Origin: Sulfuricaulis sp049587675
GTDB lineage: Bacteria > Pseudomonadota > Gammaproteobacteria > Acidiferrobacterales > Sulfurifustaceae
DNA length: 20,040 nucleotides
Reading direction: 5' to 3'
Assembly (NCBI RefSeq): GCF_049587675.1
Contig: NZ_JBAVEJ010000300.1
Coordinates: 1 to 20,040, forward strand
The position numbers were made by a program, and so were the translations under genes. A model generated the notes under the pieces. That model saw only the letters and a program-made list of their open reading frames with translations. It had not been told where the DNA came from and made no database searches. Shown here piece after piece: positions 8,991 through 16,290 of this stretch. Position 1 is the first letter of the stretch, and each line of letters starts with the position of its first letter.

Positions 8991-9062
8991 GTCGCAGTGC
9001 GGCTTCTCGTCCTGCGACCGGACCGGTAGAATCGGCGTCCTTTACGTATTCCCGGATATCCT
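8991..9062 (+). promoter_or_regulatory. Possible argS promoter and upstream stem
   Basis: The short gap before argS contains an inverted repeat (gtcgcag and ctgcgac, 14-nt loop) with no T-tract, so it is not a convincing terminator. A -10-like TAGAAT lies at 9027-9032, about 30 bp before the argS start, but the -35 position is poor. argS may therefore have its own weak promoter or be read from the PBP1A unit. Confidence 0.3.
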
Positions 9063-10823
9063 TTGAAACACCATATTGAAAATCTGATCGCCTCGGCGCT
9101 CGCGGGCCTCGAGGCCACCGGCGCGCTGCCGCCAGCTCACGGCGCGGCGATCACGGTGGACCACACAAAATCCAAGGAACACGGCGACTACGCGTGCAAC
9201 ATCGCCCTGGTGCTGGCCAAGCCGGCGCGCGCCAAGCCGCGCGAGCTGGCCGAAAAAATTCTCAAGGCCCTGCCGGCTTCCGACAAGGTCATCAAGGTCG
9301 AGATCGCCGGGCCCGGCTTCATCAATTTTTTCCTGCGCCCCGACGCCAACCACGGCGTCATCCGTGACATTCTGGACAAGCGCGAATCCTTCGGCCGTGG
9401 TCGCCTGGGCTACGGGCGCAAGGTGCAAGTGGAATTCGTCTCGGCCAATCCCACCGGCCCGCTGCATGTCGGCCACGGACGCGGCGCGGCCTATGGCGCG
9501 ACGCTGGCCAATCTGCTCGATGCCGCCGGTTTCCAGGTGCACCGCGAGTACTACATCAACGACGCCGGCCGGCAGATGGACATCCTCGCCACCAGCGTGT
9601 GGCTGCGCTATCTCGAATTGTGCGGCGAAAAATTCGACTTCCCCGTCAACGGATACAAGGGCGACTACGTCTATGACATCGGCGCGACCCTGCACCGCGA
9701 AAACGGCGACAAGTACCGACATGCGTCCGCGAAGGTATTCGAGAGCGTGCCAACCGACGAACCCAAAGGCGGCGACAAGGAAGCGCATATCGACGCGCTC
9801 ATCGAGCGCGCCAAATCGCTGCTCGGCCCCGCGAACTATCGTCTGGTATTCGACCTTGGCCTGAATGTCATCCTCGACGACATCCGCAAGGATCTGGAAG
9901 AGTTCGGCGTTACTTACGACCAGTGGTTTTCCGAGCGCGCGCTGGTGGAAAACGGCGCCGCCGAGCGCGCCATCGAGCGCCTGAAAAAGTCGGGTCATGT
10001 GTATGAAAAACAGGGTGCGCTGTGGTTCCGCTCCACCGACTACGGCGACGAGAAGGACCGCGTGGTGGTGCGCGAGAACGGTCAGAAGACCTATTTCGCC
10101 CACGATATCGCTTACCACATGGACAAACTCGAGCGCGGCTACGATCAGGTGATCGATATCTGGGGCGCGGATCATCACGGTTACGTCCCGCGCGTCAAGG
10201 CGGCCTTGGCGGCGATCGGCGATGACCCGGAGCGGCTGCACGTGCTGCTGGTGCAATTCGCCATCCTTTATAAGGGCGGCGAGCGCATGCAGATGTCCAC
10301 CCGCAGCGGCGAATTCGTCACGCTGCGCGAGTTGCGGCACGAAGTGGGCAACGATGCCGCACGATTTTTCTACGTGCTGCGCAAGTGCGAACAGCACATG
10401 GATTTCGACCTCGACCTGGCCAAGTCACAGTCCAACGACAACCCGGTGTTTTACGTGCAGTACGCGCACGCGCGTATCCACAGCGTGTTCCGGCAGATGA
10501 AGGAAAAGGGATTCGCTCACGATCCGGCGAATGGCGACCGGAACTTGGCGCGACTCACGGAGCCGCATGAACGAGCGCTCATCGAACGGCTCGCACGCTA
10601 CCCGGAAGTGCTGGAAGCGGCTGCCACGGCCCACGAGCCGCATCAAGTCGCCTATTACCTGCGCGAACTCGCCTACGACTTCCACACCTATTACGGTGCC
10701 CACACATTTCTGGTGGACGACGCCGCCGTGCGTGACGCCCGCCTCAACCTGATCGTGGCGACGCGTCAGGTTATCGCCAACGGGCTGAAGCTTCTGGGTG
10801 TGTCAGCTCCGGAGACAATGTAG
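9063..10823 (+). CDS. argS: Arginyl-tRNA synthetase
   Basis: Class I aminoacyl-tRNA synthetase that charges tRNA-Arg with arginine in the cytoplasm. The 586-residue protein has the ArgRS N-terminal additional domain (about residues 1-90), and the catalytic Rossmann fold with the HIGH-type motif HVGH at 135-138 within ANPTGPLHVGHGRGAAYG. The second signature is degenerate, MQMSTRSG near 408-415, as in many bacterial ArgRS enzymes that lack a canonical KMSKS. A DALR anticodon-binding domain follows from about 470 and includes NPVFYVQYAHARIHSV. The start is TTG at 9063, chosen because it gives the usual N-terminus; there is no strong Shine-Dalgarno. The protein is complete. The next gene is a SPOR protein 251 bp downstream, an association often seen in gammaproteobacteria. 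Confidence 0.97.
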   Translation: MKHHIENLIASALAGLEATGALPPAHGAAITVDHTKSKEHGDYACNIALVLAKPARAKPRELAEKILKALPASDKVIKVEIAGPGFINFFLRPDANHGVIRDILDKRESFGRGRLGYGRKVQVEFVSANPTGPLHVGHGRGAAYGATLANLLDAAGFQVHREYYINDAGRQMDILATSVWLRYLELCGEKFDFPVNGYKGDYVYDIGATLHRENGDKYRHASAKVFESVPTDEPKGGDKEAHIDALIERAKSLLGPANYRLVFDLGLNVILDDIRKDLEEFGVTYDQWFSERALVENGAAERAIERLKKSGHVYEKQGALWFRSTDYGDEKDRVVVRENGQKTYFAHDIAYHMDKLERGYDQVIDIWGADHHGYVPRVKAALAAIGDDPERLHVLLVQFAILYKGGERMQMSTRSGEFVTLRELRHEVGNDAARFFYVLRKCEQHMDFDLDLAKSQSNDNPVFYVQYAHARIHSVFRQMKEKGFAHDPANGDRNLARLTEPHERALIERLARYPEVLEAAATAHEPHQVAYYLRELAYDFHTYYGAHTFLVDDAAVRDARLNLIVATRQVIANGLKLLGVSAPETM

Positions 10824-10827
10824 ATTA

Positions 10828-10910
10828 TTGCGGCGGCATGAACCCACATGAACATGTAAAAGGGTTATTATTCTCCCGATCCGGGATCGGAAGCCGTCAA
10901 GCCGCCGCAA
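10828..10910 (+). repeat. Inverted repeat with nested palindrome downstream of argS
   Basis: A perfect 10-bp inverted repeat (ttgcggcggc at 10828-10837, gccgccgcaa at 10901-10910) encloses 63 bp. Inside it lies a second dyad, ccgatcc and ggatcgg around a central G (10876-10890). It begins 5 bp after the argS stop. There is no T-tract, so it is not a classical intrinsic terminator on the plus strand. It could be a transcript-end structure, or the remains of a small palindromic element. Confidence 0.5.
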
Positions 10911-10964
10911 ATAAAATGACAGGACGAGTGAGCGGAGCGAATAGGGCTCCAATTTCCAGGAATT

Positions 10965-11074
10965 CATAATGATTTTCGCTATTGACCCGGCACACTCGTG
11001 CCATCACGCATGCCAAGTAACGCCGGCCGCGTCCCGACTTCGTTCAAAATCAATCGTGTCGGGTCAATAGCAGC
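10965..11074 (+). promoter_or_regulatory. SPOR gene leader with long-range stem and competing hairpins
   Basis: CATAAT at 10965-10970 is a good -10 candidate and would place a transcript start near 10977. From 10978 to 10993 the sequence can pair with 11056-11071 in a 16-pair stem (15 Watson-Crick pairs plus one G-U). The right arm ends 3 nt before the ATG at 11075, so the stem would cover the ribosome-binding region. Each arm can instead join a local hairpin: ggcac/gtgcc at 10989-10993 with 10998-11002, and cccgac/gtcggg at 11033-11038 with 11058-11063. This is the layout of a two-state RNA switch, but it has not been shown to work as one. No clear Shine-Dalgarno is otherwise visible. Confidence 0.45.
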
Positions 11075-11644
11075 ATGGCTCAAGCACGCAGAAGATCCTC
11101 GAGAAGCCGTTTTCGAAAACCCGGCTGGCTGTTGCTCCTCGTCGGCATCGGCATCGGCGTGGCCGGGGTGATGCTGTGGCAGATGTATTCCCATCGCGGC
11201 GACGGCCGCAGCGGGCTCGGGAACTTCTTTTCCAGTTTCAGCAAGCCGGCGGAAAAGCCCGCCAGGAAAGAACCGGAACCCGCAAAACCCCCCAAGCCAA
11301 AATTCGATTTCTACACCATCCTCCCGGAAACCGAGACCGTGCTGCCCGAGCGGCGGGAGCGCGCCAAACCGGTCAAAGCCAAACCGGAGGAGGGAGTGAG
11401 TTACATTCTGCAGGCGGGCTCATTCGCTGGCTTTGAAGAAGCCGACCAGATGAAGGCCAAACTCGCGCTTGCGGGGTTGGTGGCGCAAATCCAGAAAATC
11501 ACCATCGAGGGCAAGGGCGAATATCACCGTGTGCGCCTCGGCCCCTACGAGAAAATCGAACAACTCGACGCCGCTGCCGCCCAGTTGCACAAGATAGGCA
11601 TCAAGGCAATACGGCTGAAAGTCAAAAAGGGCGAGGCCGGCTGA
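11075..11644 (+). CDS. SPOR-domain (FtsN-like) membrane protein
   Basis: A bitopic inner-membrane protein of 189 residues whose periplasmic SPOR domain is expected to bind denuded peptidoglycan glycan strands, usually at the division site. It has a very basic cytoplasmic N-terminus (residues 1-16), one transmembrane helix (about 17-37), a Lys/Pro-rich linker (57-76), the conserved segment FDFYTILPE (77-85) seen in FtsN-like proteins, and a C-terminal SPOR domain (about 107-183, beginning SYILQAGSF). Its position downstream of argS matches FtsN-like SPOR genes in many gammaproteobacteria. The 3' end overlaps the convergent DUF4124 gene by 23 bp, and a degenerate second copy of that 3' end lies at 12261-12317. 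Calling it true FtsN would be inference. Confidence 0.9.
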   Translation: MAQARRRSSRSRFRKPGWLLLLVGIGIGVAGVMLWQMYSHRGDGRSGLGNFFSSFSKPAEKPARKEPEPAKPPKPKFDFYTILPETETVLPERRERAKPVKAKPEEGVSYILQAGSFAGFEEADQMKAKLALAGLVAQIQKITIEGKGEYHRVRLGPYEKIEQLDAAAAQLHKIGIKAIRLKVKKGEAG

Positions 11645-12110
11645 TTTCTCTTCGTGCCAATCGAGGCTGCTCACGCTGGCCTCTTGACTCCCTTTTGAAT
11701 CGAACCTGAGCCCGGTGATGCGATAGCGGGCGGATCGGCCCGGCAAACACCGACACAGGCCAGTACACGACCACGAACTGGCTGGTATTTTGTTGCGCGC
11801 GCTCCTCGGCCATTTTGTGCGCCTGCTCTTCCTCGCGCTGCTTGCGGTTTTTCTCCAACTCCGCGCCGAGGGTCTTAACAAGTTGATATTGTTCTTCCGC
11901 GGCAGATACTTGCTCCGGCGTCGGCTGATGGGGCGGCTCCACCATTTTCGTGGTCACGGCATCCGCGAGCGGCGCGGCTGAATACGTGACCTTGCCGGCT
12001 TTATCAACAGATTTGTAGATTTGATCGGCACTCGCGGACGCACTCCCGATCATCGTCATCGGTCCGACGATCGCTAACATCATGAAGACGGCTCTATGAT
12101 CAACGCCCAT
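11622..12110 (-). CDS. DUF4124-domain secreted protein
   Basis: Probable exported protein of unknown function. From the ATG at 12110 it is 162 residues. A Shine-Dalgarno GGAGG at 12119-12123 sits 8 bp upstream, which favours this ATG over the GTG at 12119 embedded in the Shine-Dalgarno. A signal peptide runs to about residue 28 (SASASA before D29). The DUF4124 core follows (about 28-65), with the hallmark IYKSVDKAGKVTYSAAP, then a Gln/Glu-rich helical segment (66-107). The last 45 residues are unusually Arg-rich with few acidic residues and overlap the end of the convergent SPOR gene by 23 bp. The alternative frame over about 11645-11745 reads as a more balanced peptide, so a frameshift near 11740 is possible. 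No partner gene indicates a role. Confidence 0.75.
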   Translation of the reverse strand: MGVDHRAVFMMLAIVGPMTMIGSASASADQIYKSVDKAGKVTYSAAPLADAVTTKMVEPPHQPTPEQVSAAEEQYQLVKTLGAELEKNRKQREEEQAHKMAEERAQQNTSQFVVVYWPVSVFAGPIRPLSHHRAQVRFKRESRGQREQPRLARREISRPRPF

Positions 12111-12198
12111 CGTCTTCACCTCCGCATCGGTATAGCCGTCGAACCGCTCGCGTGCAGATATAGCGTATCGGCATCCAAGCCCAAAGGTTTAACTTGTC

Positions 12199-12226
12199 AA
12201 AATACGCTTATTGCTAGGCGCGTCAA
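12199..12226 (-). promoter_or_regulatory. Candidate promoter for the DUF4124 gene
   Basis: On the minus strand, TTGACG (12226-12221) and TATTTT (12204-12199) are separated by 16 bp, a fair sigma-70 pair. Transcription would begin near 12192 and give a leader of roughly 80 nt before the ATG at 12110. Confidence 0.45.
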
Positions 12227-12260
12227 CCTGCACTGCCACCGCCCGGCAGTAGAAGATGGA

Positions 12261-12317
12261 CGTCAAGGCGATTCGACGGAAGGTCAAAAAAGGCGGGACT
12301 GGGTAAGTTCTCTTCGT
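12261..12317 (+). pseudogene. Degenerate duplicate of the SPOR gene 3' end
   Basis: This 57-bp stretch aligns without gaps to 11599-11655, the last codons of the SPOR gene plus 11 bp beyond its stop, with 44 of 57 bases identical. Translated in the corresponding frame it ends KAIRRKVKKGGTG and a TAA stop, against KAIRLKVKKGEAG and TGA in the intact gene. An in-frame TAG lies at 12249-12251, four codons before the aligned part, and no convincing homology to the rest of the SPOR gene is visible upstream, so only the tail survives. The DUF4124 gene lies between the two copies. The rest of the 12124-12471 gap holds only candidate promoters. Confidence 0.7.
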
Positions 12318-12396
12318 AACAGACGTCGGCTTGATTTCACTCCAGACCAAGAACATGCTTGTCGGCGGCGAAGAAGAATGGGATAAGCCTGATTCA

Positions 12397-12427
12397 TTGG
12401 CGCGCCGCACAAGGACAATCTTATAAT
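12397..12427 (+). promoter_or_regulatory. Candidate promoter for the DNA glycosylase gene
   Basis: A perfect TATAAT lies at 12422-12427, with TTGGCG at 12397-12402 as the best -35 (19-bp spacer, longer than optimal). The predicted start near 12434 leaves a leader of about 38 nt before the GTG at 12472. Confidence 0.45.
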
Positions 12428-12471
12428 TCAAGACTTGACCCTCTTGTTTTGACCTCCGCGAACGGGTTCCC

Positions 12472-13116
12472 GTGCCAACTTTTAGCGACAAACTCAAAAC
12501 CGCCGAAAAACATCTGGCTCACGTCGATCGCACCATGGCGCGACTGATCCGCGATATCGGTCCGTGTGTGCTCCGACCGCTGCGGTGGTCGCCCTACGAA
12601 AGCCTGACGCGCGCCATCGCGCACCAGCAACTCAACGGCCGCGCCGCCCAAACGATTCTCGGCCGCTTCGTCGCGCTCTATCCGGGCCAGCGATTCCCTG
12701 AACCGCACGACGTGCTGGCAACGCATTTTGTGCGGTTGCGCTCGGTCGGTTTCTCGCGCAACAAGGTCACCGCCATCCGCGACATCGCCGCCAAGGCGCG
12801 TGACGGAATTGTCCCGACCCGCGCGCAGGCGCGACGTCTCGATGACGAAGAATTGATTCTCCGCCTCGTCGAGATTTATGGTGTCGGACGCTGGACGGTC
12901 GAGATGCTGCTGATCTTCACGCTCGGCAGGCTGGATGTACTCCCGGTCGACGACTTCGGCATCCAGAGCGGTTTCAGGGCTGCCTACCAACTCCGCCGCC
13001 GACCCACCCAAGCCGATTTTCAGCGAGTAACGGATTGCTGGCAGCCGTTCCGCTCAGTCGGTTCGTGGTACCTCTGGCGTCATGCCGACGGATTAAAGAA
13101 CAAGAAATCGCTTTAA
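12472..13116 (+). CDS. DNA-3-methyladenine glycosylase II (AlkA/Mag type, HhH-GPD)
   Basis: Base-excision repair glycosylase expected to remove alkylated purines such as 3-methyladenine from DNA. The 214-residue protein has the HhH-GPD fold: AHQQLNGRAAQTILGRF at 50-66 is the typical AlkA-type helix. The helix-hairpin-helix is at about 132-155 with GVGRWTVEMLL, and the catalytic aspartate is the second Asp of LPVDDFGI (D161). It lacks the N-terminal domain of E. coli AlkA (282 residues), so it is closer to the short Mag1-like forms. The start is GTG at 12472. It ends in a TTAA shared with the convergent speA stop (overlap 13113-13116). Confidence 0.92.
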   Translation: MPTFSDKLKTAEKHLAHVDRTMARLIRDIGPCVLRPLRWSPYESLTRAIAHQQLNGRAAQTILGRFVALYPGQRFPEPHDVLATHFVRLRSVGFSRNKVTAIRDIAAKARDGIVPTRAQARRLDDEELILRLVEIYGVGRWTVEMLLIFTLGRLDVLPVDDFGIQSGFRAAYQLRRRPTQADFQRVTDCWQPFRSVGSWYLWRHADGLKNKKSL

Positions 13117-15005
13117 TCCTCCAGATAAGTATATCCCTTCAACCCTTCCGACAGTTCGGCCAGATAGGTCTCGCGATTTTTTGCACTGAGTGAGGTAGCG
13201 CGCTCGATCTTCGCGCGGTAGGAGGCGAGTAGATCGTCGGCATTGAAGTGCACGTAGCGCAGCACCGAATCCACCGTGTCGCCCTGCTGCGCTTGCGACA
13301 ATTGATGGCCACCATCCGGTTTCAGCTCGACGTGAATCGAATCGGTGTCGCCGAACAGGTTGTGCATGTCACCGAGAATCTCCTGATAGGCCCCGACCAG
13401 AAAAATCCCGAGCAGGTAGGGCTCGTTCTCGCGCAGCGGATGCAGCGGCAGCGTGGAGTCGATGCCCTCGCCGTCCACGTACAGGTCGATGCTTCCGTCG
13501 GAATCGCAGGTAATGTCCTGCATCACGCCGCGGCGCGTAGGCGGCTCGTTCAGGCGATTCAGCGGCACCACGGGAAAAATCTGGTCGATGGCCCAGTGGT
13601 CGGGCATGGACTGGAACAGCGAGAAATTGCAGAAATACTTGTCCGCCAGTTTCTCGTTCAGCTCGTCGAGAATTTCGCGATGCGTGCGGCTCGCGGGCTG
13701 CAACAGCTCGCGCACCTTCCAGCAGATGGCGAAATAGATCTGCTCGGCGCGTGCGCGCTGCGCCAGTGTCAGCACCCCGTGGCTGAACATGCCCTGCGCC
13801 TCGGTCAGCCGGTAGGCGGCGTCGTGATAGGCCTCGACGACGGAGCGGTCCGAGAGCGTCACGAGCGTCTGCCACAGATCGCGGATGATCGCGGGTTCGG
13901 TTTCGGTCGCCTTCGGCACGGAATCGGCGCCCGGGGCGGATTCGGTGTCCACGACGTTGGTGATGAGCACGGCATGATGCGCGGTCATGGCGCGGCCGGA
14001 TTCGGTGACGATGTCGGGATGCGGCAGTTTCTTCTCGGCACAGATTTCGGTGATGGCATGCACGATGTTATGTGCGTATTCATCGACTGAGTAATTCATG
14101 GAGCAGAAGCTGCGCGAACGCGTGCCCTCGTAGTCCACCCCCAGCCCGCCGCCGACGTTGAGCACCTTGATGTCCGCGCCATTGGCGCGGAACTCGGCGT
14201 AGTAGCGCGCCGCCTCGCGCATGCCGAGTTGAATGTCCTGGATGTTGGCAATCTGCGAACCCATGTGAAAGTGCATCATCTGCAAGCTGGGCAACAGGTT
14301 TGTCGCGCGCAGACGTGCAATCGCATCCAGCACTTGGCTTGCGGACAGGCCGAATTTGGATTTGTCGCCGCCGGTGTTCTGCCACTTGCCGGCACCGATC
14401 GAGGCGAGGCGCATGCGCAGGCCAATCAGCGGTGTGATGCCGAGTGCGCTGGATTCCCTGATGACCAGTTCAAGCTCCGTGGGCTTCTCGACGACAATGT
14501 ATACGCGATGCCCCAGCTCCTTGCCGATCAGCGCCAGGCGGATGTACTCGCGGTCCTTGTAGCCGTTGCACACCACCACGCCGCCATCCTGGCGCGACAG
14601 CGCCAGCACCGCCAGTAACTCGGGCTTGGAGCCGGCCTCGAGCCCGACGCGGCCGTCGTGGCGCGCGAGGATTTTCTCGACCACGCTTTTCTGCTGGTTG
14701 ACCTTGATCGGATAAACCGAGGTGTAATGGCCGCTATAACTGTCAGCCTTCATCGCGCGGTCAAAGGCGCCGCACAGGGTTTCGACGCGATGGCGCAGGA
14801 TGTCGGAGAAGCGCACCAGCACCGGCAACGACAGGCCCGCGGCCTTGATCTCGCGGGAAAGTTCGAACATATCGATGCCGGGATGTTCGGTGCGGGCGTC
14901 CGGGCGGCAGATGAGGTGGCCCTTGGCGTTGATGTCGAAGTAGCCGCCACTCCAGTGGGCGATGTTGTAGGTGTCGCGCGCCTTTTGTATGGACCAGCCG
15001 ATCAT
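13113..15005 (-). CDS. speA: Biosynthetic arginine decarboxylase SpeA
   Basis: PLP-dependent enzyme that converts arginine to agmatine and CO2, the first step of the agmatine route to putrescine. With the start at the ATG at 15005 the protein is 630 residues, the normal length for SpeA, and begins MIGWSIQKARDTYNIAHWS, the typical SpeA N-terminus. The PLP lysine is in YPIKVNQQKSVV (K101), the Gly-rich phosphate-binding stretch is LNVGGGLGVDYEG, and the conserved C-terminal-domain cysteine is in ITCDSDGSIDLYVDG (C500). The reading frame stays open upstream to 15347, but that extension would run antisense through speE and lacks family similarity. No clear Shine-Dalgarno precedes 15005. It is head-to-head with speE, 99 bp apart, so both polyamine genes may share regulation. 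Confidence 0.95.
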   Translation of the reverse strand: MIGWSIQKARDTYNIAHWSGGYFDINAKGHLICRPDARTEHPGIDMFELSREIKAAGLSLPVLVRFSDILRHRVETLCGAFDRAMKADSYSGHYTSVYPIKVNQQKSVVEKILARHDGRVGLEAGSKPELLAVLALSRQDGGVVVCNGYKDREYIRLALIGKELGHRVYIVVEKPTELELVIRESSALGITPLIGLRMRLASIGAGKWQNTGGDKSKFGLSASQVLDAIARLRATNLLPSLQMMHFHMGSQIANIQDIQLGMREAARYYAEFRANGADIKVLNVGGGLGVDYEGTRSRSFCSMNYSVDEYAHNIVHAITEICAEKKLPHPDIVTESGRAMTAHHAVLITNVVDTESAPGADSVPKATETEPAIIRDLWQTLVTLSDRSVVEAYHDAAYRLTEAQGMFSHGVLTLAQRARAEQIYFAICWKVRELLQPASRTHREILDELNEKLADKYFCNFSLFQSMPDHWAIDQIFPVVPLNRLNEPPTRRGVMQDITCDSDGSIDLYVDGEGIDSTLPLHPLRENEPYLLGIFLVGAYQEILGDMHNLFGDTDSIHVELKPDGGHQLSQAQQGDTVDSVLRYVHFNADDLLASYRAKIERATSLSAKNRETYLAELSEGLKGYTYLED

Positions 15006-15007
15006 GC

Positions 15008-15045
15008 GGCAAGTATCAAGTAGCGGTTGGCAAGTATCAAGTAGC
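15008..15045. repeat. 17-bp direct repeat, 21-bp period, between speA and speE
   Basis: The sequence ggcaagtatcaagtagc occurs at 15008-15024 and again at 15029-15045, identical, with a 21-bp period (two helical turns). The first copy begins 2 bp upstream of the speA ATG; the second ends where the -35 region of a speE promoter would lie. On the minus strand each copy contains a weak -10-like GATACT. It may be a regulator-binding site or just a local duplication. Confidence 0.7.
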
Positions 15046-15068
15046 CGGCCGCGCGCCTGGCGTATAAA
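15040..15068 (+). promoter_or_regulatory. Candidate speE promoter
   Basis: TATAAA at 15063-15068 is a good -10 about 36 bp before the speE ATG. The expected -35 position (about 15040-15045) does not match consensus and coincides with the end of the second 17-bp direct repeat, so an activator or repressor could act there. Confidence 0.4.
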
Positions 15069-15104
15069 ATCCCGCTTCCGACAAGCTCTCAAGCAAACAC
15101 ACAC

Positions 15105-15950
15105 ATGCCGCTCGACAAGAACTGGTACACCGAGGAATGGGCCGGCCAGGGTTCGGCCATCTCGCTCAAGATCAACAGCAAGGTGCACGACGAACAGAGC
15201 ACCTACCAGCGCATCGAGATCTACGAGACCGAAACCTTCGGCACGCTCATGACGCTCGACGGCCTGGTCATGGTCACCGACCGTGACAATTTCGTGTATC
15301 ACGAGATGATGTCGCACCCGGCGCTGTTCACCCATCCCGACCCGCAACGGGTGCTGGTCATCGGTGGCGGCGACTGCGGCACGCTACATGAAGTCCTGAA
15401 GCACAAAACGGTGACGTTGGCTGAACAGGTCGAACTGGACGAGCGCGTCACGCGCGTGTCGGAAAAGTTTTTTCCCGAATTGTGCGAATCGAATAACGAC
15501 CCGCGCGCGAAACTGCACTTCGCCGACGGGATTAAATGGGTGGCGGACGCCAAACCTGAAACCTACGACGTCATCATCATCGATTCGACCGACCCGGTGG
15601 GGCCGGCGGCGGGCCTTTTCTCCGAGGCCTTTTATAAAAACTGTTTCCGGGCGCTGCGGCCTAAAGGTATCGTCGTCGGCCAGAGCGAATCACCGCTGTT
15701 TCACGCCGACCTGATCCGGTCGGTGCAAAAATCCTTCAAGGCAGCGGGATTTCGCGATGTCGCGACGCTGTTCTTCCCGCAGTGCACCTATCCGTCCGGC
15801 TGGTGGAGTGCCACCATAGCGGGCAAGGACGCGGCGCTCGCGAACTTCCGCGCCCAGGATGCCGCCGCCAAGACGTTCGCCACACGCTATTACAACCGCG
15901 ACATCCATGCCGCGGCGCTGGCCAGTCCCGAATTCCTGCGGACGCGTTAA
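15105..15950 (+). CDS. speE: Spermidine synthase SpeE
   Basis: Aminopropyltransferase that joins decarboxylated S-adenosylmethionine to putrescine to give spermidine and methylthioadenosine. The 281-residue protein has an N-terminal beta domain (about 1-65) and a Rossmann-fold domain. The cofactor loop is GGGDCG at 87-92, where the family usually has GGGDGG. The catalytic and substrate aspartates lie in IIDSTDPVGPA (D160 and D163), and QSESPLFHADLI is also typical. Length and order are normal. The partner SAM decarboxylase (SpeD) is not in the window. It is divergent from speA and followed at 106 bp by a CDGSH protein. A small stem (15954-15968) follows the stop, without a T-tract. Confidence 0.96.
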   Translation: MPLDKNWYTEEWAGQGSAISLKINSKVHDEQSTYQRIEIYETETFGTLMTLDGLVMVTDRDNFVYHEMMSHPALFTHPDPQRVLVIGGGDCGTLHEVLKHKTVTLAEQVELDERVTRVSEKFFPELCESNNDPRAKLHFADGIKWVADAKPETYDVIIIDSTDPVGPAAGLFSEAFYKNCFRALRPKGIVVGQSESPLFHADLIRSVQKSFKAAGFRDVATLFFPQCTYPSGWWSATIAGKDAALANFRAQDAAAKTFATRYYNRDIHAAALASPEFLRTR

Positions 15951-16056
15951 GTACAGATAGATTATCTGCCCGGCCTGGAATTGAACCCCAGCGCCGTTCA
16001 GCGTATAAACGCTCCGACGTTACGCTCACTGAAAACTCTCAGGTATCGGAACCATC

Positions 16057-16290
16057 ATGGAACCCAAAATTGCCCAGAAGGGCCCCTATGTCCTCGACCT
16101 CAAACCCGGTACCTACTGGTGGTGTGCCTGCGGCCAATCCAAGACCCAGCCTTTCTGCGACGGTTCGCACAAGGGCAGTGGTTTCGAGCCCATCAAGTTC
16201 GATCTGGCCGAGGCGACTCAGGTGGCCATGTGCGGCTGCAAACACTCCAACAAAAAACCTTTTTGCGACGGCTCGCACAAAAAGTTCTGA
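16057..16290 (+). CDS. Two-motif CDGSH iron-sulfur protein
   Basis: Small protein of 77 residues predicted to carry two [2Fe-2S] clusters, each bound by three cysteines and one histidine in the mitoNEET/CDGSH manner. Site 1 is C23-x-C25 with C34-D-G-S-H38; site 2 is C59-x-C61 with C70-D-G-S-H74. All eight ligands are present, so both sites look competent. There is no signal peptide or membrane anchor, implying a cytoplasmic electron-transfer or cluster-transfer role; the partner is unknown. The ATG at 16057 begins MEPKIAQKGPYVLDL, as is usual for this group. It lies between speE and the DUF945 gene on the same strand. Confidence 0.94.
   Translation: MEPKIAQKGPYVLDLKPGTYWWCACGQSKTQPFCDGSHKGSGFEPIKFDLAEATQVAMCGCKHSNKKPFCDGSHKKF

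Noticed and set aside
9042..10397. Long minus-strand open frame (451 codons) inside argS
   Set aside because: It mirrors argS codon structure, is His/Val/Ala rich and has no family features; argS is certain.
10978..11071. tRNA or known riboswitch in the argS-SPOR gap
   Set aside because: No cloverleaf, no CCA end and no recognised riboswitch core; only the competing dyads described above are supported.
12111..12119. GTG start at 12119 for the DUF4124 gene
   Set aside because: The GTG lies within the GGAGGTG ribosome-binding site of the better-placed ATG at 12110.
13248..14090. Plus-strand open frame (280 codons) inside speA
   Set aside because: Shadow of speA; the composition is that of antisense codons and no motif is visible.
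15006..15347. N-terminal extension of speA by 114 codons
   Set aside because: It would run antisense through the start of speE and across the direct repeat, and the SpeA family N-terminus begins at the ATG at 15005.
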